Under the pieces are notes generated by a model, which searched no databases, had not been told where the DNA came from, and saw nothing but the letters and a program-made list of their open reading frames with translations. Position numbers and translations under genes: made by a program. Below, one piece after another: positions 46,801 through 60,104 of a stretch of DNA of 64,000 nucleotides. Source of the DNA: Trissonchulus latispiculum (Eukaryota > Nematoda > Enoplea > Enoplida > Ironidae); NCBI GenBank assembly GCA_030248195.1, contig JASAND010006481.1, positions 1 to 64,000 on the forward strand. The letters run 5' to 3'. Numbering within the stretch: the stretch's first letter is position 1; each line of letters opens with the position of its first letter.

Positions 46801-48119
46801 GTAGAACAGTTACGTTAGCTGCTGAAACCTAGTTTTTCACGATGGCTTTCTTTTTTTCACGATTCTGTCCTTTTCCCAAACGAAAAATGCACTTTTTACT
46901 GTGAATATGCATTATACACGACACAAAAGTTTAAAAAACGTGCGTTTCAACTACTCAGTATAATTATTTTGTGTTCTAGATCAACAATATTTTGAGAATC
47001 TGCCCCTTCTTGGTTCCTTTCCTGAACAAGCGAGGGGACGAAATCTTCTGGAAAAAACCAGCCGACGAGGTAGACAAAGAGATTCTACGCCTGCTGTCAG
47101 TCCCTGCTGATATTTACACGAAAATTCGCAGTGACCCGGGGGGGGTCTCCTACACAGGCGACAACATAGCCGCCATTGAGCCTATGTATGGAAGCGCTGT
47201 CAATATCCCTGGCGTCACAGCGAAGCAGTTGGGGAGCCCTTACCTAGTTGCGATTCTGCGGCTACAGGATCTCCGCGTAACCGCAGTGGACCCCATTGCT
47301 GATTCTGAATACAGTCTAGTGCTGGATATCACCGAAACATCTAGTACTAGCGAAAGCGGAGAAACAGACAACGGAACTGACTCTGCGTCTTCTGTATCCA
47401 CGCGAAACACAAAAACGGGGCGTCAGCGGTCGCGTACCAGTACAGGAACGGAAGACAGCAGAGGAACGGGAGCGGCGGCGGAGGACGAATTTATGGCGAG
47501 TGGTGATCGGGGGCGGGGCGCCGGCGGTTATGATGGAGAGTCCACACAGACGAACACACAGCAGACAAGGGATGAGGGGGGGGCTGAACAGCCTCCAACT
47601 CCAAGTGATGAAGAGCAACCGGAGCGAAGTGGCGGGGGCGGATTGTACGACTCTCCTTATGTGCCACCGTGGTTGGAGCGCACCCCGTCAAGACAAATGA
47701 ACACACAAACTGAAGATGAAAATGGTGACGGCGTAATTAACAGTCTGGACCAGGGGGGGCCATGGGAAGCCCGAAACGAATGCGATCCAACTGTGCGAAA
47801 CCGCCCGTCATGCTCCCCTGCTTTGGGTGACGCTGGCAGTCGTGCGAGCAATCCCGGTGAGGAGCCTGACAACAGTGCTCAGGATGGTATAGGCAGTCGG
47901 CCTATAACTATGAGGAGCCTTGTCGTAACCCCGCCCCCTTCTGTACGCACTGGCCAAGAAGCAGAACGTAGGGGGGTTCGCCCAATCTTCGCGACAGGCC
48001 TCCCTGGTCTTTTGTGGAAAGATGGCCCTCCGTCGAAGCGTACACGCTCAGCAGTTCACGGTGGGGAAGAACCAGGAACGAGCAGTGCAGACGCTACGTC
48101 AGTTAAACACAAGGATTGA
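43865..48119 (+). CDS. DUF3987-type P-loop ATPase (putative replicative helicase)
   Basis: Exons 43822-44090 (ATG at 43865), 44237-44454, 44966-45231, 45462-45599, 45771-46074, 46244-46420 and 46980-48119 (TGA) join without a frame break into about 822 residues. Walker A is GRPGTGKT (102-109), followed by PAMG as in the G-K-S/T-P-A-L signature of DUF3987. Walker B is TIVLISDEF (D160, E161). Then come LNSRWSG, DRIVMFPS and a helical part with ALRIAVAFHNLNYM, all matching the order of DUF3987 proteins, which occur with primases in mobile elements and phages. The last 280 residues are a low-complexity S/T/G/E-rich tail containing several G-run codons. Such ATPases are thought to act as helicase partners of AEP primases; the primase lies 7.6 kb upstream on the same strand. 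A separate upstream exon (43685-43759) may extend the N-terminus. Confidence 0.82.
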
Positions 48120-48213
48120 TAACCTAGACTTGTTACCCTATCGTACAATTTGTTATAGTTTTTTTTTTGTTTTCTATATCACGTTTTTCTAATAGTGGTG
48201 TTTTTTTTGTCGT

Positions 48214-48219
48214 ATTAAA
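48214..48219 (+). terminator. Polyadenylation signal of the ATPase gene
   Basis: ATTAAA about 95 bp after the stop, followed by a T/G-rich stretch. Confidence 0.5.
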
Positions 48220-50819
48220 GGCTTTTGTTTATTTAGGGTGAACTGTTTACTCCTAGCTGTTGTGTCTAAACAATCTGCAGCGCGTTGTAGTGTTGTTTTG
48301 TTAATATTTCCTTCACAGGTTGTTTTTTGTCCTCTTTCTTATTTTGTAGAAGTCTGAAATAGTGGGAAATCTAGGGATCCAGACAAACATGAGCGAGGAA
48401 TTAAGTGGAAATGTTTTCACGTCTGGCTTCGGAGAGCAGTATGCATTGGCGCAGCTCCACCCTAGTTAACTTAGCTATTAAGTTTTAGTAGCTTTAATGA
48501 GGAGATGCACTAGGAGAGTCATTTTCAATGCAGTCCACTCTTAAAACAACAATAACAGGTTTATTGCGGTCTGTCGTCAGAAACTGCTGAAAAGTCAATA
48601 TGTCGTATATAGGCTACTGATTATAATGAGATAGATATCGAAATCACGACAATCGTTTTTATTTCTGTACTTATTAAGTAAAGTTCAGACAATAAACAGA
48701 GTAAGGTTATAGGCGAAGAGTTGTCCCATTTATCGTATATAAATAAAAGGCATAAGTTGATCGGAGCATTATAGTGGTATCTGGCAGGGAATTTGCAAAC
48801 AGCCAAATATTATGTTTTGCGTAGTATACTTTATAAACTAAGTTTTATATAATTGATAGAGAGTTGCAGTCAAAACACCTACCAGTGAACGGATCCCACT
48901 GAACAGAACCACATTCAAGTAAGATGATAATCAAAAGGGAGAGTGAGAGCGACCTTATTCCGCTTCCGCTTTCCAGACTCCACCGGGGAGGTCTTTCTCT
49001 GGCGATCCTGGGGGGTCAATAAGAACAACAGTTAACGTTGTGGGGCCTGTCTTTGGTGTCTAAGTTTTAATGACAGTTCAGCCCTTTAAATGCCTTCTTC
49101 ATTAAGGTGTTAAATTTTTGAGAAAAGTCACTCTGCTTACTTGTTTACTGATAATAAGCCGAAATGTGTTAATTGTGGACTACCCCTACAACTGAAACAC
49201 GCACAAAAATATTTGTGAATACTGTAGCACATGTACGAAAACGAGTCCGTTTGATTTGACTACACTAGAAACACTTCCCTAAACAAACAACTTAACGATA
49301 AAGGTGAAGGGGACAGTTATGACCAAGAGGAGTAGCATTTGAGCCAGAAGTGGGGGGGAAAGGAGGGGGGGGGGCGGGTCACCGGGGCACCGGGTCAGTT
49401 GGGGTCAGTTATATGGCCCGGGTGACCGTGTCACCGGGTGAGGATCTCACCCATCGTAGTCTCCTCATAATATTTGTAATAATCTGTGATGCACTTTTTT
49501 TCATATTCTCTGAATAACAACCATACCACAAAAATATTTCGTGTAAACTTTTTTGATTTTCTCAGGCGAACTGACAATATTCACTTTCCAAAAATACTAA
49601 TTTAAGGAAAGCAAAACTTTTGCCCAACTTAATATTGCGACAGGATCACCGGGGCGCCGGGGGGGTAAATAGTGCCCCGTTTTCATCTCTGATTTGAGCG
49701 TGATAATGTTCAGCTCGGCGATTACATGCCACAACCTATTTTTCGCTGTTCATTTAGAAGGACGGTTACGCAAGGGGAACCTGACAAACAGACAAACAGT
49801 AACAGATGCACATTACTGGTACACACTTTGATAGCCGCACGAAGTGTGGCGTGCTGCAAGCCATGACGAGCATTCGCACTATGGATTTCTTCAAATATAT
49901 GAACAGTCTTTGGTCACTTGGCATGCCTCCTCGCTGCCTTGTTTTTGGGCTGAGGTGAGTCGGCTTTTGTTCCTTGGTTTTGTGTTTGATTTGTTTTCTT
50001 TCTAGGTTTCTGCTTTGTTAAGACCTGTTGCTGGTAATTTTTCCTTTTGGATAATTTGCATAAAACGTCGCTCCTCTTACTTCTCTGTCTAGGCCTTTCT
50101 GTATAAGTATGTTGTGTAAGGAGAACTCCACTTATTCTACTAATATAAGAGTATAGACAGGGAGATATAGAGAGCAACAAATAGGAGACAATCATTTACA
50201 CAGAGCTGATAAGGGGGGCTAGAGCGTTTGCCTCTCTTTGTGTATTATGTAGAGGCGTCAAAATTTAGTACATTGTATACTTGCTCAGAGTTTCATAGTG
50301 TACAGTTTAGCCTGCCCTTTTCCGTCCTTCTAATTGTTTGCATATTATTTGCAGTTGTCTACAGCTGGCTATTACGCTCTGTTCATACCTTTTTTGCTCT
50401 GTTCATGTGGAAAACGCTGACTTTTATGGTTTTCGCCGTTATAAGGACTTGTACTTTAAATTGGTCAATTATACTTTAAAGTGGGCAAAAGAATGTAACC
50501 TCCTGATTGATAAATAGGTGTCTTCTAAATTTCAAAAAGCATTAAGGACAATCAGAAAGTGGAAAATCGCTTTTATGATAGGATAAGTCTGACACCTTAT
50601 GAATGTTAACGGCACCACATTTTATTGTCAGTATTGTTCCCGCCCGTTTCTCAACTCTTAATTCAAATTCTTCCCTCTTTTTGGAAATACTTGGCGTCTT
50701 TTTTTGACATTGCTTTCTTTTTGTCAGCAAACGCTTGTGTTGCATATTTCTAACGAGACAGTTTGATAAAACTTATCCTGTGTACAACCTAAACAGTTTC
50801 AGTTTTGTATTGGTATAGT
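48220..50819. other. Intergenic stretch without recognised gene
   Basis: A/T-rich sequence with no exon supported. It contains the GTCACCGGGG repeats at 49378-49660, listed separately. Confidence 0.45.
49375..49665. repeat. TCACCGGGGC-motif repeats, possible small mobile element
   Basis: TCACCGGGGCACCGGG near 49379 and TCACCGGGGCGCCGGG near 49645, with further GTGACC/GGTCA motifs at 49400-49450 in both orientations, flank an A/T-rich middle. It resembles subterminal repeats of a small transposon. Ends and target duplication could not be defined. Confidence 0.35.
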
Positions 50820-53800
50820 ATGTCACGGCCCGGTGATTCTGGTGATTCGCGTCAAACGCATTTTTCCGGTGACGGTACAGCACAACAGGGAGAGAGTGAT
50901 GAAGAATCCTTGATTGGAGTACGCCGTGATCACTGTACTTCCTCAGACGAATCAAACAGGTAAACAATATTTATTTACGTTTTGGTGACAACGGAGATAA
51001 CCTTTTTCCTGGAGTTAGATCGAAACGAAAAGGAGCAGACAATGAACAAGGTTGCAAATGACGGTTAAAAGTAATAAAGACAGGAAGGAGAGGAGGGGGG
51101 CAGAAAGAACAGAAATTATGCAGATTAGTATCAGCTGCCCCCCCCATGGTTTTATTGTACACAATGTGTGTATACGGCATAGATGAAAGCGCTTAAAGAG
51201 TGGGAAGACAAAAGTGGAAACCGGTTTTTTATTCCCCCTGTACGCCTGTCTGCGCGCTCTCTTCTTTGGCTTCTATTAACAATTCTGGCAATTAACGAGT
51301 AACTATTTCGCCTGCCGGAAAACATCTTGATTCTCATATAAGCATTATCTGTCCACTGCGCACCGACATTTCCATTCAGTTTTCCTTCCTGACAGGTGAC
51401 AAGACTAACTGTATATACATACCAATCTATAACGAAGTAAACAATAAATTGCTGTGACGACGGACAGACGAACGGTTACCGGGTGGCAAGGGGGACAGCG
51501 ACGAGGTATAGCTAACATAGTTGAAGGGGGGGGGTGCATTGGACGATTTTTGTTCCTGTGGCAGGATAGTTTTCAGAGTTTTTCCCAGTTTTTGACAAAA
51601 GCAAACTTTTAGAATTACCCTAAATCTAGCATAACACATTTTTTTAAGTTCTTCGCGAATTTTTTCATTTTTTGTCAGTGTAGTAGTGTCGTCATATTAT
51701 TTGTAATGTTCTCTAATCTGCTGTCAAGCAAACATTTAGGCTGAAAACTACAAGGGGGAGTGGGACCGGTGGCGGGGGCAGTAAAGGTGACCCCGGGCCC
51801 CCCCATCTCTGTTACCTAAACTGTGTTTTTATGTTTAGCTCATTACTTTTATTGTTTTTATTTCTGTTTTTTCCCTCAACTAACAAGGTGGTTGATAGTG
51901 TTTACTGCAACCGCCCCACGTTTGCAGCCCGCCCTCCTACTTTTCTATGTGCGCGGGGGGGCGGGCCTAACTAAGCAGACATCTATAAATTTTAAATTTT
52001 ATTACAGCTACGATGAACATGGTGACGTGGAAGAATCCACTGAAGAGAGAACTGAGCAGTCCTGCGATGAGGAAGGGGGCCCGGACGAGGCCGGAGATGT
52101 AGCGAGGTAATTTTTTCATTAAAAAAGGACAATAAGTTCACATTAATTGGTTTAACTATGTTCATCTCTTTTTACTTTGTCCTTCAGTTTGAGAAAGGGG
52201 GGGGCCTCCTCCCCCCCCCCATTTCTTCGCCCCCGCCAGCGGAGCCAGCTGCGTGTGAGAGCGGTTTTTGTAGATAATTCTTAATGTTAAAAGTTTTAAA
52301 TTTGTACAACTTTTAATTGTTCAGTTCATTCTGACGAAGCGTCAGGGGGCCCTTGTGAACGAAGCAGAATGACCCATTACGTATGTCTATGCTGGATGGT
52401 TTACTCAACCGCCCCTCTCCCGTTTAATACGATTTCGCTGCAACCGCCCTCACTTTACCATTCCCCCCCTACATTTCAACGCAGGCGGGCTAAAGAAGCT
52501 GAAATCGCTAATTTTAACATTTTTTTTACAGCAACAATGAAAATGATGACGTGGAAGAATCGAATGAAGGGACAGCTGACCAGTCCTGCGATGAGCAAGG
52601 CGAGCCAGGACGTAACGGAAATTTCGCCAGGTTAATTTTTATTATAAAACGATAATACCTAGACCTACGCAGGGTTGACATTGTCGATATCTTGTCTGTG
52701 TGTCCTTAATTAAACAAGGGGGGCGGCGGCCTCCCCCCCTAAGCCGCCAGGACCACAGGAGCCAGCTTGGGGGAGGAAAGTTTTTTGTCGTTAATTGTGA
52801 TTTTTTTACAGTATAAAATTTTTACAACTTTTAATTGTTCAAGTAATTTAGGATCTAATAGAAAACGCAACAGCTGTTTGTGGGCATATTTGCTGCATGT
52901 GCGATACTATTTCAATGTTTCGTGCACTGATGAGAAATGCTCTGTGTAATCGTTTGTCTCCGAAAAAAAGGGATCAATTTTAAATTTTCAAAAATTTACA
53001 CAAACAGTTTCTAAAATTGTCAAATGGTTTTAAACAGTTCTACCCGTGAAGTGTGGGTGCCTTCATCTGAACAACATACAAAAAGCCATTAACTATTTGT
53101 TCGCTGGATGCTTTACTAAAAAATATAACAATGTCGCTTTCCCTTCCCTTTTTTTAGGAATGTGCTGGGAAAACCAACCAAAAATACCTCATGTAAACCT
53201 GATTATTATTTTTGTGTTGATATATGTTTTTTCCCTTTTCATCATGGTGGTAGACAGTATTTACTGCAAAAGGCCGACATTTGCAGTTGCTCCCCTACTT
53301 TACCAATTGGGACGAGGGGGGGGGGAGGACGGAGGAAATCCGAAATAGATTCTCTGTAGTCGTACAATTGTTACAATAATGAAGGCCGTACCAACACTTT
53401 TACCACTTTCTGAGCGAACGTACATCACTCTTTTGGAAAAATAAACGCTGAGTTAATAATTTTTCAAATTTAATTTTTAATTCTAGAACTCATGGAGGCA
53501 AAGATGGGGCGAAAGCCAAAGCAGACGGTGGACAGGGCCGTAATGGTGGCTGGACAAGGTAACTGTTAAATTATTGACTACTAATAGGTGCTGAGATTTT
53601 TTCTACTGTGTTCTTTGTTGTTTCTCCCTTCGTTCATATAAAAAAAAACTATTATGGGGGGAGCAACAGGTTTCTGAGGGGGGCGGTCGAAAGGGTTTAT
53701 GTTGTGAGATGTTTTTTGTTCTGATTTGTTGTTGCCAGCAGATGCCTAACCAAAAAGGCGGAATGTCGCACGAACTTGTAGTAACTAGCTAAAGGGGATA

Positions 53801-56800
53801 GATAGACCGGGGCCTGGTTCCTTTTCATTGACCAGTATTTTGGGCCTGCGCAGCCAACGTGAAAAAAAGGTATGATTAAAACGCAATGATAACCAATATA
53901 AAAAAGGTTACAAATGAGAGGAGAATTACCCCCCCCCCTCTTTCCAGAAAACAAAATGGAATATTTTTCCTATGTTTATGGCCAAATGCCAGTCTGGAAA
54001 CAACTTTCGCCCTAGTGTTAAGAGTTAATAGAATATTGACACTAATTTCGACATTTTGGTTTCAGTGTGAAGAGGGGACCGCTGGCTCCTGGCATTGCGG
54101 TACCAACACCTACACAGGATTTCCTGCCTCAGCGAGCGTACAATGGGAGACCAAAAAGAAAAAGGTGTGACAGACGGTATTCGAAAATCACAACTACTAC
54201 TGCAGTTATAATGACGATATTTATTTGTGCGCTTCTGTAGCGTTCTTCTCATTTTTCTAGCAAACTCTGAACAGTATACGTTCGTTAGGTACTTATTTCT
54301 GTAGACAATTTTTAAAATAATACTATAGTTGAGTCAGCCAAAGTCAAACCTGTGACTGTCATAGATCTGTCCAATTTTAGTCCGAAGAAAGACGAGACAG
54401 TAACGCAGACTGGACAGGCTGCTGCTACCGCCATGAAAACAGAAATTAACGCAGGAACGAGCGAGCGGGCGACAGCCGGAACAACTCTGAAGAACAAGGC
54501 AGTCGGGCGGAAGCGAGTTGTTATTTTCAGCAGCTCGAGTGAAGGGGAAAAGACAGATGATCAGGGACAGAGAGCAGGGCCGTCAGGCGCCTCGTTTGCT
54601 GCAGCAGCTGCAGATGGAGGGTCGACAGAAGAGAGGGCACAGATTGCGGGGGATTCGGGGGCCCCCACAGGTACAACTTCACTGACGAGCGGGAGGAACG
54701 GACACGCAAGGCCGGGAGAAGGCTCATGCGCCTCTTTTCTTGCCCATCCTATCAAGAGCGAAAGGTAAAAAGGAAATAGGAGTGGCTTACAAAAGAGCTG
54801 ACAAAAAGGATGTTATAAAGTTAGTTGAATATCTCCCGCCTATATACTGGCTGGACATGACGTAAATCGTTTACAAGGAGTTGTCTTTTGTGTTCTCTGT
54901 TTTTTTGTTATAGCACTATACGCCAAAAACGATACTATACATACAGTTTCCATTCTTTTTTTCAGCGTTTCTGCGGGAGAACAGTCTGAGGTTGGGACGT
55001 TGTTGCAAGAAACAGATGCGCTTTCTGACGAGGAGGCCAAATCACTAATGGAGATGAGAAGTCAGCAGGAGACAGGCAACAGGTAAAACTGGCTTAGCTG
55101 TACAAATGAACTGAAGGGAGGAAGTGGTAGGGCACGCTGGAGTGATAGAACCTAGCCAGAATATATCATACAACCGAAAAGGAAGCAATGTAACACAGTG
55201 GAGAGGGGGGCCCGTTCCTTTCGAAACGGAAGCTACCACTAATGCTTTTTTTCGACAAGATTGATTGATTTTCTGATAACTAAACAGTACCCCTTTTACA
55301 AAGTCGCTCAAGTGCAAAGGCATACATACCTTTAAATGTAAAAGGCCTTCACCACAAAAGGGGAACTGTTGTCATCTTTAAGGAGAGACAAGGCAGAAAA
55401 TGAGGGGGATCAAACATCCACCCCCCCCTCTGCTGATGATCTGGATTTGGATGCCCCAACATCCAATGATGAAGCTGAGCGAGCGATGGCACTGTATCCC
55501 ACCCCAGAGGACAGTACAGAGGAATTTTTAGATAACAACGTGTACATTCCATGGTAAGTCCCTCCTCTTTAGCTGTGCTATGTACGTGTGTGCAAGTTAT
55601 CATAATGATTAGTTGCCCATCTTTATATGCAAAACATTAGGTTGCATACTTTTTTTTGTAGCCCCTATGACTGGCCCCAGTTTGAGCATGAGAGGACAAT
55701 CTATTGGGAGAATGCCCTGAAGAACGCTGATCCTCAGAGCTACAGGTACTGTTACTTCCTCCCCCCCCCTGGTTCGTCTGAATTGCTCTTCTGTGTTTTA
55801 TTTTTGTTCTGTCTTTGATGTCACTAATTGTAACTTTAATTAATTTTGTTGTAAGTGTATCAGCTTGATTAGCAGACGAACAGTACAAAAAGGGGGGGGG
55901 ACAGGCGAACCCGCTGCTGCATTGTTACAGTTGTTATTATAGTATTGTCATCTTGTTTTCTTTGTTCCAACGTTGTTGAAAGTGACTGTCTCACACAAGA
56001 ACGAAACATACAAATGTAACAATCATTTCAGACCACAGTATTGGAGCGACAGCGATGCAGTGATCAACCGTCGCCTAGCCCCCCCTATGCTGAATCACTG
56101 GCGTGATATTGTGCATTCTCTGTTCGAGAATTTTCAGGCAATCACAGAGCGAGGAAGGGCCCACGGGTGAGTGCACACAAAGAATATAAATTTGAATTAG
56201 CAGCGAGGCAATTTTTCGCCTCAGCTAGTTACCAAATGAGGTCTTTTTCTATTACTTTTCTATTGCGTGGCACAGTTCTAATTTTCCTAACAGTATGGCT
56301 TTTAGAACTGCTGCTTGTGGAGCATGCGCCCCTTGCACTGAGTCTGCAAATAAGGAGGCCGAAAAGGGAAATGCAGACAAAGGGAACGGAGAAAGGAACG
56401 CCGTCAAGGATGATGCCGGAACGTCGCGCCAAGGCGCCAGTCACAGCCAGGAAATACAGATTACGGCTGAGTAAGTTCTGCCCGCTACTAATGTCTTGCT
56501 TCATATGTTCCTTTTCTGCTATGTAGAATTGTGCATGTAGAGGGGGGTTTGTCGCAATAGTTTCGGGGACATTCTGCCGACCCCATGATCCTATTTCGAC
56601 GAGTATCTCCTCTTTCTGTGTCTTCCATTTTTAAAGTAATTGCAGCAAATGTATTAACATATACTCTCCCCCCCCTTTGGCGGGGTGGGAGGGTTTTTAA
56701 GCATGTAGTAGAGACGATAGGAAAGTGCCATATTTAGATATCCTCGGAGTATCAGTCGAAACAGGGGATTTGCAAGGACAAAGCAAAGTGTGCTGGATGA

Positions 56801-59800
56801 CTTTCTTACCCCTATGCCTCCCTTTGTGGTTTGGACAGAGGCTGATAGAGAGGAGTAATGCTTTTGTGCTTTTTAATACTTGTTTGCGGTCAAAATAGAC
56901 TACTATTATTGTAGGCCCAGTGTACAGCGAGAGGGGGGTCACAGAGACCAGGGCGCGCCCTCACAGTCGGACTCCGACGACGAATTAATCCGTCAAATTG
57001 ACGCTGATGCCTTGGTAGCTGAAAGTTTGCAAACGCAACAGTATGTAGTTGTTACAACGATTTTTCTATATGTTTTTTGTCCATTAAACGAAGATAAATA
57101 AAATTAAGTTTAGTCCTAGATTTGAAATAATTAAAACAGACATAGAGAGAGTGATCTTTAACATGCTGAGTGCTTGTATGGTATCGTTTTCATAGTTGGG
57201 CTCAAAATTGCTTGTTTTGCGCTTATAGAATCAAAGAGGCACAAAGGGCTCACCTTGCTCAACTTAGCAGACCGTTGACAGAGGCGGAAATCCTGGCTCA
57301 GATTGGGTAAAGAATTATGTAGTAATGCTGGCAGATCACTTTCTCATGTTTTCCGCCGTTCTTCCAAGATCACTGCGCAATATTTGTATTACATTTTTTT
57401 TAGATTCGCTGATGACGAGGGCCCTTGCCCCCCGAGCCAACCTTGCGACAAAACTTGGTCAGGCAGAGCAGTCAGGACGGACAGGAGAGGGCGACTAATT
57501 GATGACACCGACTCCTGGCGCACAGAGGCTGAAGGCAAGCAGCCTGCGCGCCGTGGGTTTGGGGAGCCCGAAAAGTGTGGACCAAGCAAAGCTGGATCAT
57601 CTGATCGAACCTCGATACAGCAGAGGGCGGGCGGGGGCGAGGTGGAGCCTCCCTCCAGGAAGGACGCCCCTCAGGATCACGCTGAACAGCAGGGGTTAGT
57701 AAATTATTTTTGGATTCCTTCGTCCTCCATAGATGCAGAATCCTTCACATCTCATGCACAGAAAGTTGAAGCAGTGGAGAAGAACTGCTGTTTATTTTGT
57801 GTTCGCTCACTGCCCTCCTTTTTTGATGTACTGCTGTCCAACTAATTTTAATTTGTTTTGCTTTCGTTTAGTTGTGCTACTGGCGGTCCTCCAGACACTG
57901 CAAAACGAACGTCAGATAGGAAAGCCGCTAAGTAAGTGAGATGATTTGACTACTTTGTTATATTAGAGGGAGGCAAATCCAAGAATCAGGGCGTGTGTTT
58001 TTTCTATTGATACAATGATTTGACTAATTTGTCATATTACACCGAGGCAAATCCAAGTATCAGTGCGTTTTGTTTTTTATTGGTACAATGAGTTCACTAA
58101 ATTGTCATATTACAGGGAGGCTAATCCAAGAATCAGTGCGTGTGTTGCGGAGGACGTTGCTGGACAGAGTGCTAAGGGCCGCCGCTACCACAAAAGGAGG
58201 CCGAAGAAGGAAAGGTATAACATAAAGATACCTTAAACAGGGAACTCCTTACATTTGCTTATCTGTCTCCATTAATTTCTCGCTTCACGGTAAGCGAGGG
58301 ACCTAAGATTCGGCTATGTGTACAAAAATGTGTGATTCCTGTTGTAGCTTACAGAGGGCTACCACAAAAATTGGGGGGGGGTGCACTTGTCTTTACTTTT
58401 CCTTTCTATTTCAACAGTGAACGCGGGAGTAGCAGCGAGGAAGAGCTGCGAAAGCTGTTTCCTGAGCATGGGAAAGACGGACGTGTGTCGGAAAGGCAAC
58501 GAGCGACAGGGGGAGAAAGGTTAGTTTTATTCTACTGCTTTACCAGATCAGCAAAGGGAGGGGGGGGAGACAGTGATCCTACAGGGGTAGGCTGAAGACG
58601 GCGCGGCGAGGGGGGCTGTGATAAATTTGATATTTGCGCAGGGAGGGTTTGGGGGTGTGTATAGTTCCTGGATATTTTGTTTGTTTCGCCCTTTGTTGTG
58701 ACTTCTTTCAATTAAAGTTTCCCCCCCTGCCAGTTGCGCCGGCCTACCTTTTTTTTATAGAGAGTTAAAGGGAGCTGAAGCGTACGTTAGTAGCCCTCAG
58801 AAAGTCACAAAGGAGGGGGCCCAAGAACTGAGACGGAGTGGGCGAGAGATTCCGCCGAAGTAAGACTGTTTTTTCGTCAATCACTTTAACTGAAATATTT
58901 ATATTTCTATCCCCTTTTTTTGTTACTAAATTTCTGCTAGTTTAAGGTAATTACATTGTCTACTATTTTGAACGACAAGTGAATCGTCTCCCATATTAGT
59001 TGTATAATCTCCTTGTTATGTTTTAGGCCGAAAAAGCCTTGGCCCAACACCTTTCCTACGGCCAAGGCACGAAGAGACTACGTGCTAGCCGTTGGTGGCG
59101 AAAAGCGTAAGCCGTCACAACACGGGAAACGTAAACGTTCACGGGGATTGCAATTCTTAGACCGGAGTGCAAAGGAGGCCCCGTATGTCCCGTATGGAGA
59201 AGAAGCCGCGTATCGTCGGCGCAGTCAGAAGACCGGGTACCGGGGCAAACAGTCGACGTTAGTGTGTTTTTCTTAAACAAGACAGATAATAATTAACTAT
59301 AACTGCGTCAGTACTTATATTTCTATAGTTACATATCGCTCTAAATTAGGCGGAGCGGCCAACGACGTGAGATAAAGTACAGGTCACCACAACGTAAACA
59401 ATACAAGATGTGTATTTGTATTAGTGTGTGTGTGTGTGAGATAACTAAACTGTCCCGTGCCTCGACAAGAAGGGGGGGAGGGCTCCCTGTTTTGTAACGA
59501 TAGATTGGTACTAAATTCTGACTGTTGTCATTTTTTGCTCTTTCTCTTTGTTAACAGTAAGTAAACAGTTAATCAGTCAACAGTTCGTCAATCTAGTTTT
59601 CCTACTGTAACATTTATGCGACATTGTTTCAGCCGTCAGAAACCCCGCGGTCAATTGCTGTATAGGAAAGGCGACCGCTACTATACGTACCAGTACTTGG
59701 ATGAACCGGAGTATGACTATCTGACAGATGCAAGCAATCTGCGGTAAAAATCTTTGTATCTATACTTTTGCATTGCTTTCCTTCAGCTGACCTTTGCCTG

Positions 59801-60094
59801 TATTCTTTTTTCGTTATGGTTGTAAACAGATGCTAGACAAACGAAAAGGCGTCCTCTTTTTTTATTCTGGCGGTAACAATGATGAGGAAGAAACGGAAAA
59901 TAAATTACACAGCCTCGCGGGGGAAAACAAAATATGTTTTAGCCACGTGCTGTTTCAGTTCCACTGAGTACGACTCCGATATGGCGGACTTCATAGAGGA
60001 CGACACGCCCGTCAAAGACAGAGGGAAAAGGGACCAACGCCGCTCCGACAACGACGGCAGCGGGGATGACGGCGCGACTGGTTTTGGACAGTGA
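50820..60094 (+). CDS. Gene E: 21-exon charged nuclear-type protein
   Basis: Exons 50820-50959 (ATG), 52008-52106, 52532-52630, 53487-53558, 54066-54164, 54381-54764, 54966-55082, 55383-55553, 55662-55745, 56032-56166, 56294-56470, 56915-57040, 57229-57306, 57404-57694, 57872-57931, 58116-58214, 58418-58519, 58761-58859, 59027-59257, 59633-59743 and 59959-60094 (TGA). All 20 junctions are phase 2, and the joined frame of about 969 residues has no stop, strong evidence that the model is right. Exons 2 and 3 are duplicates (both 99 nt, with DVEES and QSCDE). The first part is acidic. The middle has a more ordered stretch (YDWPQFEHE, PMLNHWRDIVHSLFENF, then a CGACAPC cysteine cluster). Later exons are rich in basic patches (KRRPKK, KRKRSRG). 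The end is TYQYLDEPEYDYLTD and DSDMADFIEDD. Probably nuclear and partly disordered; family not recognised. Confidence 0.85.
52008..52630 (+). repeat. Duplicated exon-plus-intron units in gene E
   Basis: Exons 52008-52106 and 52532-52630 have equal length and share residues. The introns before them share a CAACCGCCC block and the approach to the acceptor, and a third intron copy, without a matching exon, begins near 53255 (TTTACTGCAAAAGG). The same growth by tandem exon duplication as in gene A, but in phase 2. Confidence 0.8.
57950..58140 (+). repeat. Triplicated 3' splice site in gene E
   Basis: About 72 bp, containing GAGGCAAATCCAAG(A/T)ATCAG and TACAATGA, are repeated three times. Only the third copy has an intact CATATTACAG acceptor joined to the exon at 58116. 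The first reads ATATTAGAG and the second ATTACACCG. The first two are decoys or worn-out exon starts. Confidence 0.82.
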
Positions 60095-60098
60095 GCAT

Positions 60099-60104
60099 AA
60101 TAAA
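60099..60104 (+). terminator. Polyadenylation signal of gene E
   Basis: AATAAA only 4 bp after the TGA, implying a very short 3' untranslated region unless a later signal is used. Confidence 0.5.
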
